Assembly (NCBI GenBank): GCA_036971715.1
Contig: JAVHJL010000001.1
Span: 2,418,001-2,482,000 of the forward strand
Length of the DNA stretch: 64,000 bases
Direction: 5' to 3'
Source: Arthrobotrys musiformis
Taxonomy: Eukaryota; Ascomycota; Orbiliomycetes; Orbiliales; Orbiliaceae
Both the position numbers and the translations under genes were made by a program. This document shows positions 11,539 to 22,980 of the stretch, in pieces. The notes beneath the pieces are model-generated. The model was not told the DNA's origin, did no database searches, and saw nothing but the letters and a program-made list of their open reading frames with translations. Numbering within the stretch: the first letter of the stretch is position 1; the number at the start of each line of letters is the position of its first letter.

Positions 11539-12510
11539 ATGGCATCAGAATCTACCCCGCCATCCATTCCCCTCCCCCAGGCCCCACCACTATCAATCCC
11601 CCTTCTGGGCCTGGGAGTCTTCCAATCCACCAAAACCCACGCTTCAGTCCTCTCCGCCCTCTCAGCGGGCTACCGTCACCTCGACACCGCTCAAATCTAC
11701 TACAATGAACCCGCCACCGGCGCCGCTGTATCCGAATTCCTAAAATCCCACCCACCCATCTCCCGCTCCGATATCTTCATCTGCTCCAAACTCTGGGAGG
11801 TGGATTTGAGCCTTCCCGGCATGCCGCCTGATTTCGAATCCATGGCGCATCCGCCGCCCGGGGGTGGGGTTTGGAACACCACGGCTGCCAGATTGGGGTA
11901 TACTTCCTACACCAGGGAAGAAGCCATCAAAGGCTTCAATAGATCTCTAGAATCCATGGGAGCAGGGATCGAATATATTGATCTTTACCTCCTCCACAAC
12001 CCGCGTCCGGGCCCCACGGCACGTCTACAAGCCTGGCTGGGTCTTCAGGAGATTGTTAAATCCGGAAAAGCCAAGGCCATCGGGGTGAGTAACTGGTCCA
12101 AACGGCATATTGAGGAGTTAATCGCCAGCGAAGGGGTTTATATTACTCCGGCGGTAAACCAGATCGAATTCCATCCTTGGTGTCAGCATAGAGGGCTTGT
12201 GGGATATTGTAAGGAGAAGGGGATAGTGGTTGTGGCGTACTCGCCGTTGACGCAGGGGACTCGATTGGGCGATCCGGTTATTTTAGAGATCGCGGGGAGG
12301 TATGGGAAGACGGCTGCGCAGGTAGTGTTAAGGTGGTGTTTACAGATGGGGGTTGTTGTTATTCCCAAGTCGGATAAGGAGGAGAGGATCAAAGAGAATA
12401 GCGAATTGTGGGGGTGGGAGCTGGCGGGGGAGGATATGGATAGGATCACGGCGCTGGATGAGGGGATAAGTGGGAAGTTGGGGGAGTGGGATCCCGATGC
12501 CTGGGAGTGA
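11539..12510 (+). CDS. Aldo-keto reductase
   Basis: A single exon of 323 residues, the usual length for the family. These enzymes reduce aldehydes and ketones with NADPH. The catalytic tetrad is complete: Asp49 and Tyr54 in HLDTAQIYYNE, Lys84 in CSKLWE and His153 in YLLHNPR. Further AKR signatures are GVSNWSKRH, AVNQIEFHPW, AYSPLTQG and the cofactor-binding VVIPKSDKEERIKEN. A Gly/Pro-rich insertion of about 35 residues lies between the Lys and His motifs (about 90-125), longer than in typical members. The first half uses mostly C-ending codons and the second half is G-rich, so base skew flips within the gene. It is closest to the fungal GCY1/YPR1-like group, but the substrate cannot be told. 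Confidence 0.93.
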   Translation: MASESTPPSIPLPQAPPLSIPLLGLGVFQSTKTHASVLSALSAGYRHLDTAQIYYNEPATGAAVSEFLKSHPPISRSDIFICSKLWEVDLSLPGMPPDFESMAHPPPGGGVWNTTAARLGYTSYTREEAIKGFNRSLESMGAGIEYIDLYLLHNPRPGPTARLQAWLGLQEIVKSGKAKAIGVSNWSKRHIEELIASEGVYITPAVNQIEFHPWCQHRGLVGYCKEKGIVVVAYSPLTQGTRLGDPVILEIAGRYGKTAAQVVLRWCLQMGVVVIPKSDKEERIKENSELWGWELAGEDMDRITALDEGISGKLGEWDPDAWE

Positions 12511-14364
12511 AAGTTCTACATTTTACGCAAAGCATTTCTACCATATGAAAAACATATACGTGGGATATGTATCCTAGCGGACCTCTGATCTAGTCAGTGC
12601 TTTGATGATGTGAAGGTTTCAGTCGTCCCCGAGCTATATTATGTGGCATGCAAGTGAATGTCATATGAATTACGCAATCACCATATCTGCACCAGCTAGC
12701 CCGATTCTTCACATGCGAAGGCATCCTATCTTTTCAGTTACAAATTTGTAATTTGTATTAAGTCAGACCTCCCTCGAAAAATTTTTTTTTTTCGGGCCTA
12801 GATTATTAAAATCAAAGCTAAGACCGGATATAAGAATCTTCAAGAAAGCGTAGACCACATATGATGCATTGTTAGTTTTATGTGGGTTCGAACTGTTGTA
12901 TTTTCGTATACTCAATCCTCCAACAGAATTTTCAAGCTTAAGATGTGGACCCCGCCGCACCAGCAGCTGACGCGGCGGTGGGCAATTGAATTTTGCTTTC
13001 ATGCAGTGCGCATGCTGGATTTGTTCCCTTGCATTGGTTTTGACGCCATTTTTAAAATTTATTCTCGAGGCATACGTGGAACAAAATCCACTCTCTTTCT
13101 TTGTTGGCTAAGTAGCTATAGCTTTGAGAAACCAATTGTCAAGTGTTGTCAATGATGCTCCACATAGCAATGTATCGATACCAGCGCAGAAGTTAGTAGT
13201 TCGATCGCAATATCCACAGACTTATAAATGAATAATCCAAGAAATGCCAAAGCTAAGAAGGGTACCATGTCAGGGTTCCGCTCATATGAATATGCCCACT
13301 AGACAGTGCCCAGCCGGACGCACCCGCCAGCCCGTAGGCCAGCTCCATCGCTCGGTTCATTGCATGGTTCGGTTATCGATAAATAAAAAAAACAAAAAAC
13401 AAAAAAAAAGCCCCGACCATGCGAAGTGGGCCACCGACATGGATGCAAGCCGAGGCGAGTCGACATATTTGACGTTAACTAGGTCAGACCCATACTATAC
13501 TCCGACATCTGCGCCACGGTCTCCATGTAACCAGCTGACCCTATCTGCATTCCCCGCATCGAAAACTGAATCGATGGATTGATTTTTTCGGGAAGTGTGT
13601 GCCCAACATTATCGGGCAAATCCTGCTTTTTCTTTTCGAAATCACCAAAGCCTGGGAAGGAATCATGATACCCTCACAAATGCAGATGTGTAACCAAAGG
13701 GACCCCTTGTCGGTGTCTGGGCGTGACTCTTGGCCCAATCCCTCTTTTTGCCCACGGGCCCTTCGAATTCGAATTAATTCCCTGCCCTCGATACATAGCT
13801 GAAAGGGATTGATTGATTGTTTTTCTTTCCCCCCTCCCTCTTCGATTCTTCATCGACTAGTTTTTAATTTTGGATTTCGATCTTCAGGAAGCTTTCCTTT
13901 TAATTCATCCTGTAACACTGTTAATTACTATTTTCTTCCAGACCCCTTGCGGCAGTCATAAGAGGAGCACTTACCCATACAGCTATACATACCACGCTAG
14001 TTTAGGGAGTTATTTAGCCCAACGGCCGTCGCACAAAACTAGCCCATTGGACTGGATTCGCAGGTGCAGGTCCGTCGTCAAGACTTCCCAGCTTGGCATG
14101 TCTTGAACAGCAACAGCGCTCGTCCGCCCATATATTCTTATATCAAGCAATAATATTGGACCAGCTGGACCTCCCCCTCTCCTCAACCTCTTCTCAATCC
14201 CCTCCTCTGGGACCCGTACTCGAGTACTCCTGAAACCAACATTGTTCCCTTTCAGACTCATCAACCATCATCATCATCACCATAATATAATAGTCATTAT
14301 CATTCTGGTCGTCTTCAGCATTGAACACTGCACTGGTAGTTCGATCTCAATCAAATGTATTGAA
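12511..14364. other. 1.85-kb spacer upstream of UBTD-like gene
   Basis: No gene was recognised. The stretch holds A-rich runs (13380-13410) and, close to the next gene, a CAT/CAC trinucleotide run near 14267-14282. The last 120 bp are open in frame with the following gene but encode a His run and a hydrophobic stretch without a family match, and are treated as leader. Confidence 0.5.
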
Positions 14365-15619
14365 ATGGGTGGCTGTCTATCAACCAACCGAAGAAGTGGA
14401 GGAGGAGGAGGAGGAGCTAGTTCGGGAAGGGAGAGTAGAAACAACCGTCGCAGTCGCCGTTCACGAAATAATATCCCTCCCGCCCAAAGACTCGATCGTC
14501 CACTCAAGCGCCCGGCAAGATGGGTTCACGATGTAGAGAAAGACGGGCCGCCGCCGTCTATCACATCTCTCCAAAGAGAACGAGACGACTTTTGGTTCAC
14601 CAGGGTCTCGGGAAGACCTGAGGTTTGGGCTACCATCAAGGGGATCTGCGAAATGTTAATGGAGGACAATAGTGCAGAGGCATTGGCTAATGCCAGGAGC
14701 ATGCTGGCTGCCGCCGAGATTACCCTTCCCAATGGTTAGTTTTTCCCTTTCTTTTTTTCTTTTCTTTTCGGTTTGATAGTACGGTTGTTCTGGAAGATCT
14801 CTGGCCTGATAATTTCTAAAAACAATGTGTTCGAAATTCAACAGGTAGCTTTGAAAGCGGCGCCTGGGATAAAATGGGGAACAGATACAAAGTACCCCGT
14901 CACATCCTTTCCAATCCCGCCAACGTCGGCAAGGCATCTCCACCAAGGACCTCTATCAAAAGCAAAGACTCAAAAGAATCGATTAAATCAGATATGGCCG
15001 AGGGGCGCGAAGCTACCCTGACGGCCATGCCGTACATGGTCAAGTTCCGAGTTCAAGAAGGGGGCAACGTTTCAGACATGGAGATCGAAGTCTGGACCGA
15101 TGAGAAGTTGAAGAGAGCCGCAAACCGTCTTATTGTAAAGGCCGGTCTTTCTCCTGAGAACCACGTCGCACGGTTGATGGTGGATGGTAAATCGTAAGTG
15201 GTATTCCGCAGATATGCATATTTGCTCAAGAACATACATTCTTGGGGTATCCGTTTGGGTGTGACGAAAACATAAGTGGCTAACATGGCTCACAAATCTC
15301 CCCTTCGGTGATGATGTCGATGTGGTTGTGTAGTTTTGACTTGGATAAGACGTTGGAAGATCCAGATCAACCGGTATGGTTGGCAACCCGCATTATCCAG
15401 GTCTTCATCCGAGAGGTCATTAGCAGCCAGCCTCCATTATCTTCCTCGCCCCCGACCCAATCAGTAGGGGCCCCAGAAGCCGGGCCTGCCCAATCAGATA
15501 CGGAACCGTCAAAGACTTTCGACGAAAACCAAGTCCCAGAAGTATCTCAACAAGGCGAAAGCTCGGGTTCGAAGCCGTCTATGGAAAACAAGAACCCGAA
15601 GACTTCCAAAGAAGCCTAA
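14365..15619 (+). CDS. Ubiquitin domain-containing protein, UBTD1/2 (DC-UbP) family
   Basis: Three exons (14365-14734, 14845-15193, 15334-15619) encode 334 residues. The N-terminus MGGCLS fits N-myristoylation at Gly2 with a nearby Cys, as in animal UBTD1, which begins MGNC. A Gly/Arg/Ser linker leads to the DC-UbP N-terminal ubiquitin-binding domain (about 60-160), with RERDDFWFTRVSGRPEVW, LANARSMLAAAEITLPNG and, after splicing, DKMGNRYKVPRHILSNP. These match the family's D-E-F-W, I-T-L-P-H-G and G-N-R-Y-Q-L-P positions. A ubiquitin-like fold is likely at about 210-290. The C-terminal ~55 residues are Ser/Pro/Glu-rich and probably disordered. Animal members adapt ubiquitin ligases and deubiquitinases; the fungal role is not established. 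An upstream in-frame ATG at 14242 exists but would hide the myristoylation signal. Confidence 0.88.
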
Positions 15620-16297
15620 ACGTTATTCAGAAAAGATATAGCTATCCTAACCAGCTAATCTTCAAATACGACCTTTTTTTTCCCTTTTGTTTTCTTTCTT
15701 GTTCACACTCTTACGACCCCTCGGGATATAAATCAGGCATGGTATTCTAGACAGCGAATTGGCGCTGTACGTGTGGATATCGTTAGTTGGTGTTTACTTT
15801 GTTTGCGGCACATTACCGCTGGTACTATGGATGGTCACTACGATTGTTTTAATTCTCTTGCTATACCTTCGGCGTCATGGTGTTCTTGCATGTATGCATT
15901 TTAGCAAGGAAAAGCCCCTCCTATCTGTTCTTGGACATTCTGCCTTTCCTCCTGCTCCTGGCGCTCTATGTTGGATTTTTTTCTTTGCTCTAGGGAAGCG
16001 AATGTGGGGGTTTAATAATGCTGTTTCGGACGCCCTTTGCTATGGAGCGAGCACCTTTTTTCTATCGCTCTCCTACCTAATCCCCAAATGTTAATAGTTA
16101 ACTTGCTTTTCTTGGGATTTGGTATGCATCTGGTAGTTGTGGATTTTAATGTCCATGATCCTGCATAGTGTCCACCACCCATTAAATTATGAAAACGGTA
16201 TCGATATCAATTGTGGCTAGCAGCTATAAAATACAAACCAGAAGAGGCAAAAAGAAGAAATATGAAGCCTCCGAAGACAGTCTCGCCAAAAGTAGTT
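15620..16297. other. Convergent spacer UBTD-like / SEC13
   Basis: This T-rich region holds the 3' ends of two convergent genes. An open frame at 15759-16094 encodes a hydrophobic 111-residue product typical of T-rich DNA and is not called as a gene. Confidence 0.5.
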
Positions 16298-17424
16298 TTA
16301 CTCCGTGACCGTCGTGACCTTCTCCCATTCTCCCTGGAGATTCTCCTTCCACAGGGTGACCTTGTTATCACCACCGCTGACCGCCAATACGTTCCCGCTC
16401 AAACTCCAGCTGACCCTCCAGACGACGGCGTCCATCTGGAGGACCTTCTTCTGGAACGGTCCACCGGCGTCGGACGTCCAGATGATCACTGATTTATCCT
16501 GCGACGCGGATGCAATGTATGTCCTGGATAATATCGACGGTGCCCATGCTACATCCCTGACCCAATCGGTATGTCCCTCCAACACGGTTTCGACGACGTA
16601 ATTATCCTGTTCGGGACTGTAAACCCAGATCTTGACGTAATTATCCGAGCCACCGGTGACGAATTTCCTGACACCTGTGGTCAAGGCGGCGGAAGACTGA
16701 ACGATCGATCCCGGGGTGACATCGGGGGCCCAAGAGACGGCGTTACAACCTGTTGCGTGGGCGTTGAAGATGCGGGTATCCCAGTTTCCGTCTTTGAATT
16801 CCAGTACTGAGACTTTACCGTCTGTTGAGGCGCAGGCTAGGATTTCGCCGAGGGTGTGGGGGGCCCAGGAGACCATGTTTACTATTTTCCCCATCAATTG
16901 TTAGAGTTCTTTTTTTATATTGGGGCCCGGTGTGGTGGTGTTTTTACCGCTGGCGGTGTGATTTGTATGCTCGATAAGCTTCGTCCAGTTGGTACCGTTC
17001 TCCAGCCAGATTATAACTTTGGCGTCGTATGATGCCGATGCGATGATATTGCCGTACTTCGGATGCGCCCATGCGACACACCATACCGGGCCATCGTGTC
17101 TTCACCAATGTCAGCTATCTCTCTTCCCCCACAGTAATATACCACTTCGTCGAAAGCAGAGGGGGGGGGAAAGGCGCGCGAACCCCTTCAGTGTCTGGGA
17201 GAATGTGTGGTTATTCCCTTCCACTTCAAAGATCTTGATGGTTTTATCGGAGGAGCAGGTAGCCAGACGGTTACCGTAGAAGTTTAGAACGGCATCGTGC
17301 TATATTCGCAAAAACCGATAATCAATGTTAGCTTGCCCTTCTTGAAATGTGAGCTTGATAGCTTGAAGAGAGGGGGGGAAGACCGCACGATCATGTCCTC
17401 ATGGTCGGTACTGTTTGCTGCCAT
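16298..17424 (-). CDS. SEC13: Sec13, COPII outer coat / nuclear pore WD40 protein
   Basis: Four exons on the minus strand (17424-17389, 17299-17184, 17099-16948, 16881-16298) encode 295 residues, close to yeast Sec13 (297). It forms an open six-blade WD40 propeller that pairs with Sec31 in COPII coats and with Nup145C in the nuclear pore, and it also sits in SEACAT. Characteristic blocks are HDAVLNFYG, TCSSDKTIKIFEVEG, GHDGPVWCVAWAHPKYG, NMVSWAPHTLGEILACAS, KFVTGGSDNYVKIW and SGGDNKVTLWKEN. The first exon encodes only 12 residues. Intron 2 uses an unusual GTTCGC donor, intron 1 a weak GTGCGG donor, and intron 3 has a CTAAC branch. The exon 2-3 junction restores LKGHDG. Confidence 0.95.
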
Positions 17425-17881
17425 TGTGAGGGTGTATTTGGAGGAGAAGGGGGGTACGGGGGGGGTTTGGTGGTTTGTGGTCGTTGAGTCGCGAGTTTCT
17501 TGCTTGCGATATGCTGCTTGGAGGATACAGTTGCCTGAGACCGAGCTTGACGACACGTTTGGCGAAGAGCTTCAGCCACAGTTGGTGATATTGTGGCGGT
17601 GCGGCAACGCTGAAAATGCAACAGTGCTAACAATTGACATAACTTCGGTATACTTTGCTGGCTATGTTATGAAATCTATGGAATAGTACTATTACATTTT
17701 ATAGCCCGTCCAGGCGGTATGATACTTAGTTTTCTGGTATTTAGGTTGATTACAAGTTCATTATTCATCCTATCATTTTCGAGTTTTCTAGAATTCTACA
17801 CTATCATATATATATGTATATCTCATCATGACATGCAAGCAGTACTAGTACTGCCAGAATCCCGCTATTTCCAAGTAGATA
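17425..17881. other. Spacer SEC13 5' / tyrosinase 3'
   Basis: Both neighbours run on the minus strand, so this stretch holds the SEC13 promoter and the tyrosinase 3' region. On the minus strand the SEC13 leader is C-rich (17450-17470), as in many fungal promoters. No further gene was seen. Confidence 0.5.
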
Positions 17882-19270
17882 CTAGACGTAAATATAGCAG
17901 AAAGGCCCATCGATAGTGCTCAATGCGTCCCCGATAGTGATAGTAGGCTCCAACACCCCAAGATCCAACGGATCATCGACAGTCGCGTTCCGACTCGGCG
18001 GCGTGTCGAGAATGGTTATGGTCCCCCCGACGGCCTTGTATCGCACCTTTGGATCTTGGTTCTGCCAGATCCACCAGGTTCTGTCTATTTGGGCGTGGTG
18101 GAGGTAGAAGTACGGGTCCTTTTTAATATATTATTAGCGACGGTTGGTGGGAAAGGGGAATTGTGGTTTACTTACCCCTGAACTGGCGGCGAAGTCTCCG
18201 CCCGGGTCTATTGTTATTGATATCAAATTAGCTCCCAAAGTCCCCTCTATTTACTATCTAATGAAGGCTTAGTGTTAATTAATCTTACCTCCACCGACCC
18301 AAAAGTGTCCGGCGGTGTGCACACCCAAATCCCTCCCACCCGTCAAAAACGTCCCCTGCATGAAATCCTGAAACGCCTTGATGGTCGTATACTTGGTTAT
18401 CAAATTCGTCGAATTCAAATCCGTAGACCCCATCTTCGCCGCCGTAAACCCCAGATCCCTCCTCAGACATCTGGGATTGTACCCCAACCCGTCGAACTGC
18501 GGATTTGGGGCTACGTCCGCATACTGCGCGCCGAAGAAGCCGGGGCCGAGGTTTACGGTCATATTCTTGAATGGTCCGGTGGTGACGCATCCGCTACCTT
18601 TACCGGGCGGTAGCACTATCACGGGGTCTACGGGATTAGGGAATACAGGACCGCTGGGTTGGGGGATATAATCCCCGTTCCCGCCGATGCTAGTATCGCT
18701 ACCGTCGAAGAGGGGAGCGTGCTCGAGGTCTTCGGCGTACTTCCCCCAATTGACGTAAGGTTGGTAACCCTTGTAGCCGCACTCCTCGCGGAGGGCTTTC
18801 TCGTAGGCCCAGGTGTAGTATCTGTGCCATGAGAGGAAGTTGCCGGTGGCGTGGATGAAGAAGGTTTGGTTTATGTGGGTTGCGACGAAGTCGTCGAAGC
18901 GGGATTTGGCGCCCGGGGCGAGGGGTGTGCTCCTGGCGGGTTTGGATTGGAGGCAGAGGACCGCGCGGATATATTCTTTCTTCTCGCGGGAAGATAAGGT
19001 GCTCCTGCGGGATATTGATTTGAATGTGAGCATTCAAGTAACTACAGCTTGAATTCTTGCGGGCGAAGAGTTGAAAAGAACTTACCACTCCTTCCGAAGC
19101 TTCACTTTGCTCAAGTTACACCCGGACTTTGACGGGTGTAAAATCGAGTAGCCAGCGAGGTTTATCAATCCCTTCGCAGCCAATTTATCGGTCCCCAGGG
19201 TCGAAGCCGGTTTGAAGGCTTCGGTTAACGAGAGCCCGGAGACAAGGAGCGTCAGAAGTTGAAGCTGCAT
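17882..19270 (-). CDS. Secreted tyrosinase / catechol oxidase
   Basis: Four exons on the minus strand (19270-19086, 19004-18289, 18207-18176, 18118-17882) encode 389 residues. This type-3 copper enzyme oxidises phenols to quinones. A signal peptide of about 18 residues (MQLQLLTLLVSGLSLTEA) marks it as secreted. CuA histidines are H105 (VATHINQ), H113 (FIHATG) and H122 (SWHRYY). CuB histidines are H291 and H295 (VHTAGHFW) and H319 (FYLHHAQIDR). The end, DGPFCYIYV, resembles the conserved C-terminal block of short tyrosinases. There is no large C-terminal lid domain, so it matches short secreted forms such as Aspergillus catechol oxidase AoCO4, not the pro-tyrosinases. Exon 3 is only 32 bp. No laccase or PKS gene accompanies it, so a role in melanin is not implied by context. 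Confidence 0.94.
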
Positions 19271-20997
19271 CTTGAATATATGGAAGTTTTTGTATATTAC
19301 ATTAAGCTACTCTAGACCAATTGCTATCAAATCGAGAAGAAATTTGGGATTACAAGTGAGCAATGAGGGTATATATATTGTATTATCCTCAATCTTTCGC
19401 CCGAAAGGAAGAACTCGGATCCTAGAAAGCATCGCCCCAGCCATTGCGCCGTTCTCAGTCGATCGGAATGTACTGTCCTTCTCTCTTTTTTCGAAGGGAA
19501 AAAGAGAGCCCCAATTTTCCAAATACCCTTGTTCGAATAACGACCAGCATCAAGGTGCGATGCAAGTGTAATATAAAAAAGTCCATTGATGCATGCTGTT
19601 TACAAGTTAGCCAGCACAGAGCGCCAGCGGTATATTCCTATCAGATATCCATGTTGATTATTTACAACCCAAAATCCGATATTAATATTATAATATCATA
19701 CAACCTGCAGCAACCGATTCGTATCCATGCGCTGCACAGTCGTTTTTGTCTTTTGTGAAACACCCAAGTGCAGGGAGTAGACTTGCAAGACTAGGCGAGG
19801 AAAAAAATAAGGTTCTTCCTCGGTCAGCACTTTCGGGTCAGGGCGCAATTGCGCAAACAAATGTGAGCTAGTCGTTATGTGAGCTTGAGCTCGGTATCAT
19901 AAAATCCTCACCATGACCTTTTTTTTTTGGTGGTGGATAAAAGGACCTGGTTAGAGGCTAAATACCACCTGCATATGTGCATTGGACGTCAATTGCAACG
20001 TTCAGCCCTTCGCGCAGTGCGTACGTGCACGGAGGGAGTCGGATTAACCGACAGGGCCAATGGACGTCAGCATATCCTCCACAAGAGATTCGTCAACTAT
20101 AAAATCCCCCCAGGCCCTTGCTACAGCTACAGCAAGTGGAGGTATGTTGGTGAACTCTGTTGGCAGCACTTGCACTTGGCGGCGGTATTCCTGCTTGGAA
20201 ATTCTTCTGGGGTTTCGGCGTGCTCTTTGATTTTTTCTGTTTACAGGAGCCCTCAATGATATCCTCCGAAGGATGGGTCGGAAGTACCTTGCGACACAGA
20301 TGCATCAACAATTTGGTCAATAGAAATTTTAATTGAACATATCTCGAAGATCATTGTTTTTTGGAGATTTAAATTTTAGAACCATGTTGTAGTAATATAG
20401 TGAACTCGAGGCTGAAAAAGAATGAGCCGGTCGTTAGTCAGGGGCCAACCAGGGGTCTTAATTCAGGGTTCCCTGTTTTATTTCATCTCCAATGTAGTAC
20501 AAACATTGCATCTATACAGATATAAGGTCCTTTGGAGTTATAATATCTCCTTTACTCTGGGTCCCCAATCCTCAAGGGGATCTTCCACGATCATTTTTTA
20601 CTTTCCGCCCTTATGGCTGCCATATAACATGACCATGATCGATCGCGACCTATCAAAATTGAACCAAGCTGTTAGTTCGCACATTTCCAAGAACAATGTT
20701 AAAACTCTTTGTTAAAAAAACTCACGGCTATGCATATATGATCCCGGTGATCTGAGGTCACAAGATTATATATTATTATTCGTCAGTTTCCCATGACTAT
20801 AGCAGCCAAAGCGTGCCAATCGGGTATATATTCTGAAAACGTTCCAATGATACACTATGAGGAGGTTAGGGCCCAAAACACTCTTATATAATCAGCTGCT
20901 TTGCACCGGACTGATTTAGGGCGTGCCAAATTGTCTGCACCACCCACTCAAATATAGTGGAATTTCCTAAACCAACGTGTCACTGATATGTTATTTA
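19271..20997. other. Spacer upstream of tyrosinase
   Basis: This 1.7-kb AT-rich region contains the tyrosinase promoter. A minus-strand TATATATA segment lies about 100 bp before the start codon (19369-19378). No open frame of quality, RNA gene or element was recognised. Confidence 0.45.
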
Positions 20998-21240
20998 CAG
21001 GTAGACTCATAGATAGATTCGTAGACAGATTCTTAGATAGATTCATAGGTACTTAGGTAGGTAGGTAGATAGGTAAGTAGGTAGGCAGCTAGGTCGGCCA
21101 GTGGTTAAGCTGGTAGGTAAGCTAGAATACTAGTATACGTAGGTGGTCAGTAGATAAGCTAATAGGTGCTTAGGCTTTATACCTACCTACCTGGGGATAG
21201 ATAGTAGGTACTTAAGTAGGTATATTAGGCCAACAGGTAG
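20998..21240. repeat. Degenerate TAGG-type repeat cluster (left)
   Basis: The plus strand is dominated by TAGG/TAGA/TAAG tetranucleotide-like units. It includes a clear 12-bp tandem repeat with three imperfect copies at 21011-21046 (AGATAGATTCGT and variants). The 12-mer TAGGTGCTTAGG at 21163-21174 recurs exactly at 23403-23414 beyond the orphan gene. The units are too variable for a simple microsatellite and do not match the TTAGGG telomere repeat. Confidence 0.7.
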
Positions 21241-21446
21241 TTCACTGCAGAAGCATACGAAATGAATAGTCTAGACCTTTCTACTCGCATGCCCGATTTT
21301 ACTACATATATTTGATTACAAAACCCACCTACAAAGGCTTTATAACATATCTTTTGACACATTTTGACCGCCACACGATCAGCTGAGGCCTTTTCTGATA
21401 ATCGGGAAATACCATCGTATATACACCTACTTAGGTATATGTATAT

Positions 21447-21450
<4 letters not shown>

Positions 21451-21482
<32 letters not shown>
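21451..21482. repeat. (AT)n microsatellite
   Basis: An uninterrupted AT dinucleotide run of about 32 bp, followed at 21706-21723 by a shorter TA run inside the leader of the orphan gene. Confidence 0.85.
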
Positions 21483-21487
<5 letters not shown>

Positions 21488-21606
21488 CAGGTTGTATATA
21501 GGTAAGTAAGTATATCAGACGCGGGATCAGTGTTTCAGACTGTAGAGCATACTATAAATTCACGTATATAGGCGTAAATGTCCCCAAAAATACTCTGCCG
21601 AGCAGG

Positions 21607-21773
21607 TATAAAAGGGTCTTCCCTTCCCTCTTTCTTCTTTCTTTCTTCCTTCTTCCCTCCTCCTCCTTCCCTCTTCCTTCTTCTTTCCTCTTTCCTCAGC
21701 AGTTATTATATATATATATATATCCTCCTTCGTCCAGTCTCAGCACTACATTCAACATTCAACAACACACAAA
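21607..21773 (+). promoter_or_regulatory. TATA box and CT-rich promoter of orphan gene region
   Basis: TATAAAA at 21607-21613 is followed by a C/T tract (about 21617-21698), a TA run and an A/C-rich leader ending in CACACAAAATGAC. This is a textbook fungal core promoter. The first ATG at 21774 opens 26 codons that end in a good donor (AG|GTAGGC at 21854). It may therefore be a short 5' exon or an upstream ORF of the gene that follows. Confidence 0.55.
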
Positions 21774-22026
21774 ATGACACAACTTCTCAACAACCCAAAC
21801 AAACAACCGGCATATAATATACCTACACATCACCTTATAGATTGCTATACCAGGTAGGCGTACACTCCCAATAGCTGCTTCTTTCGATTCTATTTCATTA
21901 GTACTGAACTTTAATATAGATCCATCCTCATCATGTTGAACATAATCGGGATTGGTCGCGGTTCTATGCGTTTATACCGCATCACCAAGTTTATTGCTCT
22001 TCCTTCGATTCGCCATCAAGCTAGCG

Positions 22027-22980
22027 ATGGCATCCACTGCACTATCGAATCCCAGCCAAGGGAGCAGGAGGAGAAGGGGGAAGGGGGAGGGGGAAGGAGA
22101 AGGAGAAGGTTGAACAATGGAAGACCGCGCCGCCACCGGAACCGGTAGCGAGTGCTGCACCGGACGCAGGCCGTAGGAGCCCCGACAGCCTCCTACCCGG
22201 CCCCAGCCAAAAGCCATCTCTGCAGCCAGGAGGCCCCCCCCAAGCACTAGAACTAGCGCATTTCAACTTAGGGGCGCAGGTTTCCACCCCTCAACCAGTC
22301 CCGACCTCTGGGAACCCCCCCCCCCCCGTCCTCGTGTCCAGCCCGCAACCATCAACGCCCCCCGTCCCGCCTACCGCTTCCCCTACCGCCTCCGATTCCG
22401 GGTCGCCAACCGAGACCCCAATAGGGGTGCTCGTGCGGCTTAGGTACCCGGCGTTAGTACGAGGCTTTAGAAGCCGCGACGGACTCAAGGCCTATGATTT
22501 GCCCAGGCTCTCCGGGGGAGAGGGGTTTAAAATGTCCAGGGGTGAGATAGTCGACGAGGTCTACCTCAGAGAGATTGATGGCAGCGGCCTATTCTCGAGG
22601 TGTACGAGAATACTCTTTTGCGTGGCCGGAGTCGACCTCCACGTTCGTATTGACCCCCCCAACAATGCAGGTTCCTAGACTGCGATCTTAACTGTCGGTT
22701 GACTAACATAAAGGTAATTTAGATGCTAGATGGGAGTGATGTGGCTCTCACTCACCAGTCCATACAGATTGCCACCAAATGGGACAACATGAACACCATC
22801 ACGGTCTATGTCATCCTCAGGCCGACCCTAATGTGGGCCATCGGCATGGTGATCGGCATCACGGCTTCGGTGGTGACTTCATGTTATGAACGCAAGGAGG
22901 CGACGGCGATCATCATGGCCACGTTCATCATAGGCCTTCAAGGTCTGTTAACGTCGGCGAACGACAATAACAAACCATGA
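22027..22980 (+). CDS. Orphan protein with two C-terminal membrane helices
   Basis: I do not recognise this family. The best model has three exons: 22027-22108, 22170-22670 and 22730-22980, giving 277 residues. The second intron (59 bp, GACTAAC branch, CTAG acceptor) is well supported because it alone keeps the frame open. The first intron (61 bp, 22109-22169) is inferred because the frame from the ATG at 22027 closes at 22111, while the main frame is open from 22025 without an ATG. Residues 1-100 are Arg/Gly then Pro/Ser-rich and disordered. A compact region at about 120-195 contains LFSRCTRILFCVAG. Two hydrophobic helices follow at about 226-246 and 253-270, separated by CYERKEA. The region is visibly more GC-rich than its flanks and includes a 13-C run (22315-22327), so a sequencing or real frameshift at the 5' end is possible. 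Confidence 0.5.

Noticed and set aside
15759..16094. 111-residue hydrophobic open frame
   Set aside because: T-rich 3' spacer sequence gives spurious hydrophobic products; poor start context and no motif.
20998..21240. Telomere-repeat tract
   Set aside because: The units are TAGG/TAGA variants, not TTAGGG. The cluster is internal, with ordinary genes on both sides.
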